Below are positions 5,749 through 6,104 of a stretch of DNA of 6,104 nt, in pieces. A program made the translations under genes and the position numbers. The notes beneath the pieces are model-generated. The model made no database searches. It worked only from the letters and a program-made list of their open reading frames with translations, and was not told where the DNA came from. The stretch comes from an uncultured Haemophilus sp. (GTDB lineage Bacteria; Pseudomonadota; Gammaproteobacteria; Enterobacterales; Pasteurellaceae): the NCBI GenBank assembly GCA_902482195.1, contig CABSZQ010000089.1, positions 1 to 6,104 of the forward strand, in the 5' to 3' direction. Numbering within the stretch: position 1 is the stretch's first letter; every line of letters begins with the position of its first letter.

Positions 5749-6059
5749 TGAAAAAAATTTGCGTAATTTTGACCGCACTTTTCGGTTCTATGGCATTATC
5801 TGCCACCGCAGCACCTCTTACAGAAAATAAAGCTGCTCTTCCACAACAATGTACACAGTTATTTAAAGAAACAGAAAATTTGATTGCTCAAGCAGAAAAA
5901 CAGCCTGGCACTCACACTCAAGTAGGTAAAATCAAAAGTAAACTTAATCAAAGCAAACAGCAAATTCTTGAAATGGAATTGGCAACTCAACAAAAAAGCT
6001 GTGATGTGGGTTTAGCAAGATTAAATAGCATGAAGAGCTATACTGAAGAAACTAACTAA
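5748..6059 (+). CDS. Small exported protein with two cysteines, function unknown
   Basis: A 103-residue protein transcribed away from cydA. Residues 1-22 form a clear Sec signal peptide: KK, a hydrophobic core, and SATAA with cleavage likely after A21 or A22. The remaining roughly 81 residues are polar and Gln/Lys-rich, predicted mainly helical, with exactly two cysteines, C35 and C85, at the two ends of a probable helical hairpin; a disulfide in the periplasm is plausible. There is no lipobox: C5 is in the signal peptide's first part. It resembles the short secreted Pasteurellaceae proteins grouped as DUF5339, but I recall that family only in outline, so this is tentative. The start has AGGG 7 bases upstream. 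An uptake signal lies in the signal-peptide codons (Thr9-Ala10-Leu11). A palindromic terminator-like stem follows after 15 bases. No function can be assigned. Confidence 0.85.
   Translation: MKKICVILTALFGSMALSATAAPLTENKAALPQQCTQLFKETENLIAQAEKQPGTHTQVGKIKSKLNQSKQQILEMELATQQKSCDVGLARLNSMKSYTEETN
5772..5780 (-). repeat. DNA uptake signal core in the signal-peptide codons
   Basis: Exact complement of AAGTGCGGT, followed by TTTCGG. It encodes Thr-Ala-Leu within the hydrophobic core of the signal peptide. Confidence 0.88.
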
Positions 6060-6074
6060 TCAAGTTTTAAAAAG

Positions 6075-6104
6075 AAAGGACATATTGATATCAATATGTC
6101 CTTT
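6075..6104 (+). terminator. 30-bp perfect palindrome, probable terminator stem
   Basis: A complete inverted repeat from AAAGGACATATTG to its complement CAATATGTCCTTT, centred on GATATC and lying 15 bases after the stop of the small exported protein gene. A-rich sequence precedes it and the TTT at its end is cut by the window edge, so the U-tract cannot be seen in full. The form fits a rho-independent terminator, possibly acting in both directions. Confidence 0.7.

Noticed and set aside
5575..5751. Open frame of 58 codons on the plus strand whose TGA overlaps the ATG of the small exported protein gene (ATGA)
   Set aside because: The overlap looks like coupling, but there is no ribosome site before its ATG, the product is a chance-like Lys/Ile-rich peptide, and the frame contains the FNR box and the best promoter of the next gene.

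Overview
The window is core chromosome of a gammaproteobacterium in the family Pasteurellaceae, most likely Haemophilus or a close relative. Two things point there. There are four exact copies of the 9-base Haemophilus-type DNA uptake signal core AAGTGCGGT or its complement (913-921, 2338-2346, 3605-3613, 5772-5780), plus one near copy (937-945). The proteins also look like Haemophilus and enterobacterial Tol-Pal and cytochrome bd proteins. Base composition is AT-rich. The exact species cannot be fixed from the sequence alone.

Layout: reading leftward on the minus strand from about 5290 is one compact run, cydA - cydB - cydX - ybgE - ybgC - tolQ - tolR - tolA (tolA leaves the window at base 1). 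Gaps are 11 to 20 bases or a 1-base overlap, except for 71 bases between ybgE and ybgC and 78 bases between tolQ and tolR. The cyd half encodes the cytochrome bd quinol oxidase: two haem and quinol subunits, the 32-residue CydX missing from a long-ORF scan, and the small membrane protein YbgE. The tol half encodes the thioesterase YbgC and the proton-driven TolQ-TolR motor with its arm TolA, which maintain the outer membrane during division. This is the same order as the E. coli cyd-tol region.

Bases 5290-5747 are a 458-base AT-rich divergent control region. It holds a perfect FNR box, a good CRP-like site at class II distance from a possible cydA -10, an ArcA-like repeat, and a good promoter for the rightward gene. 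On its right, 5748-6059 encodes a 103-residue exported protein with two cysteines and no assigned function. It is followed by a perfect 30-bp palindrome at the window edge that is probably a terminator stem.

I found no mobile element, CRISPR array, RNA gene or clear novel system. The most interesting items are the same TTGTA-N6-TACAA dyad placed at the translation start of both divergent genes, the small two-cysteine exported protein behind an FNR-containing region, and an inverted pair of uptake signals that forms a hairpin between tolQ and tolR.
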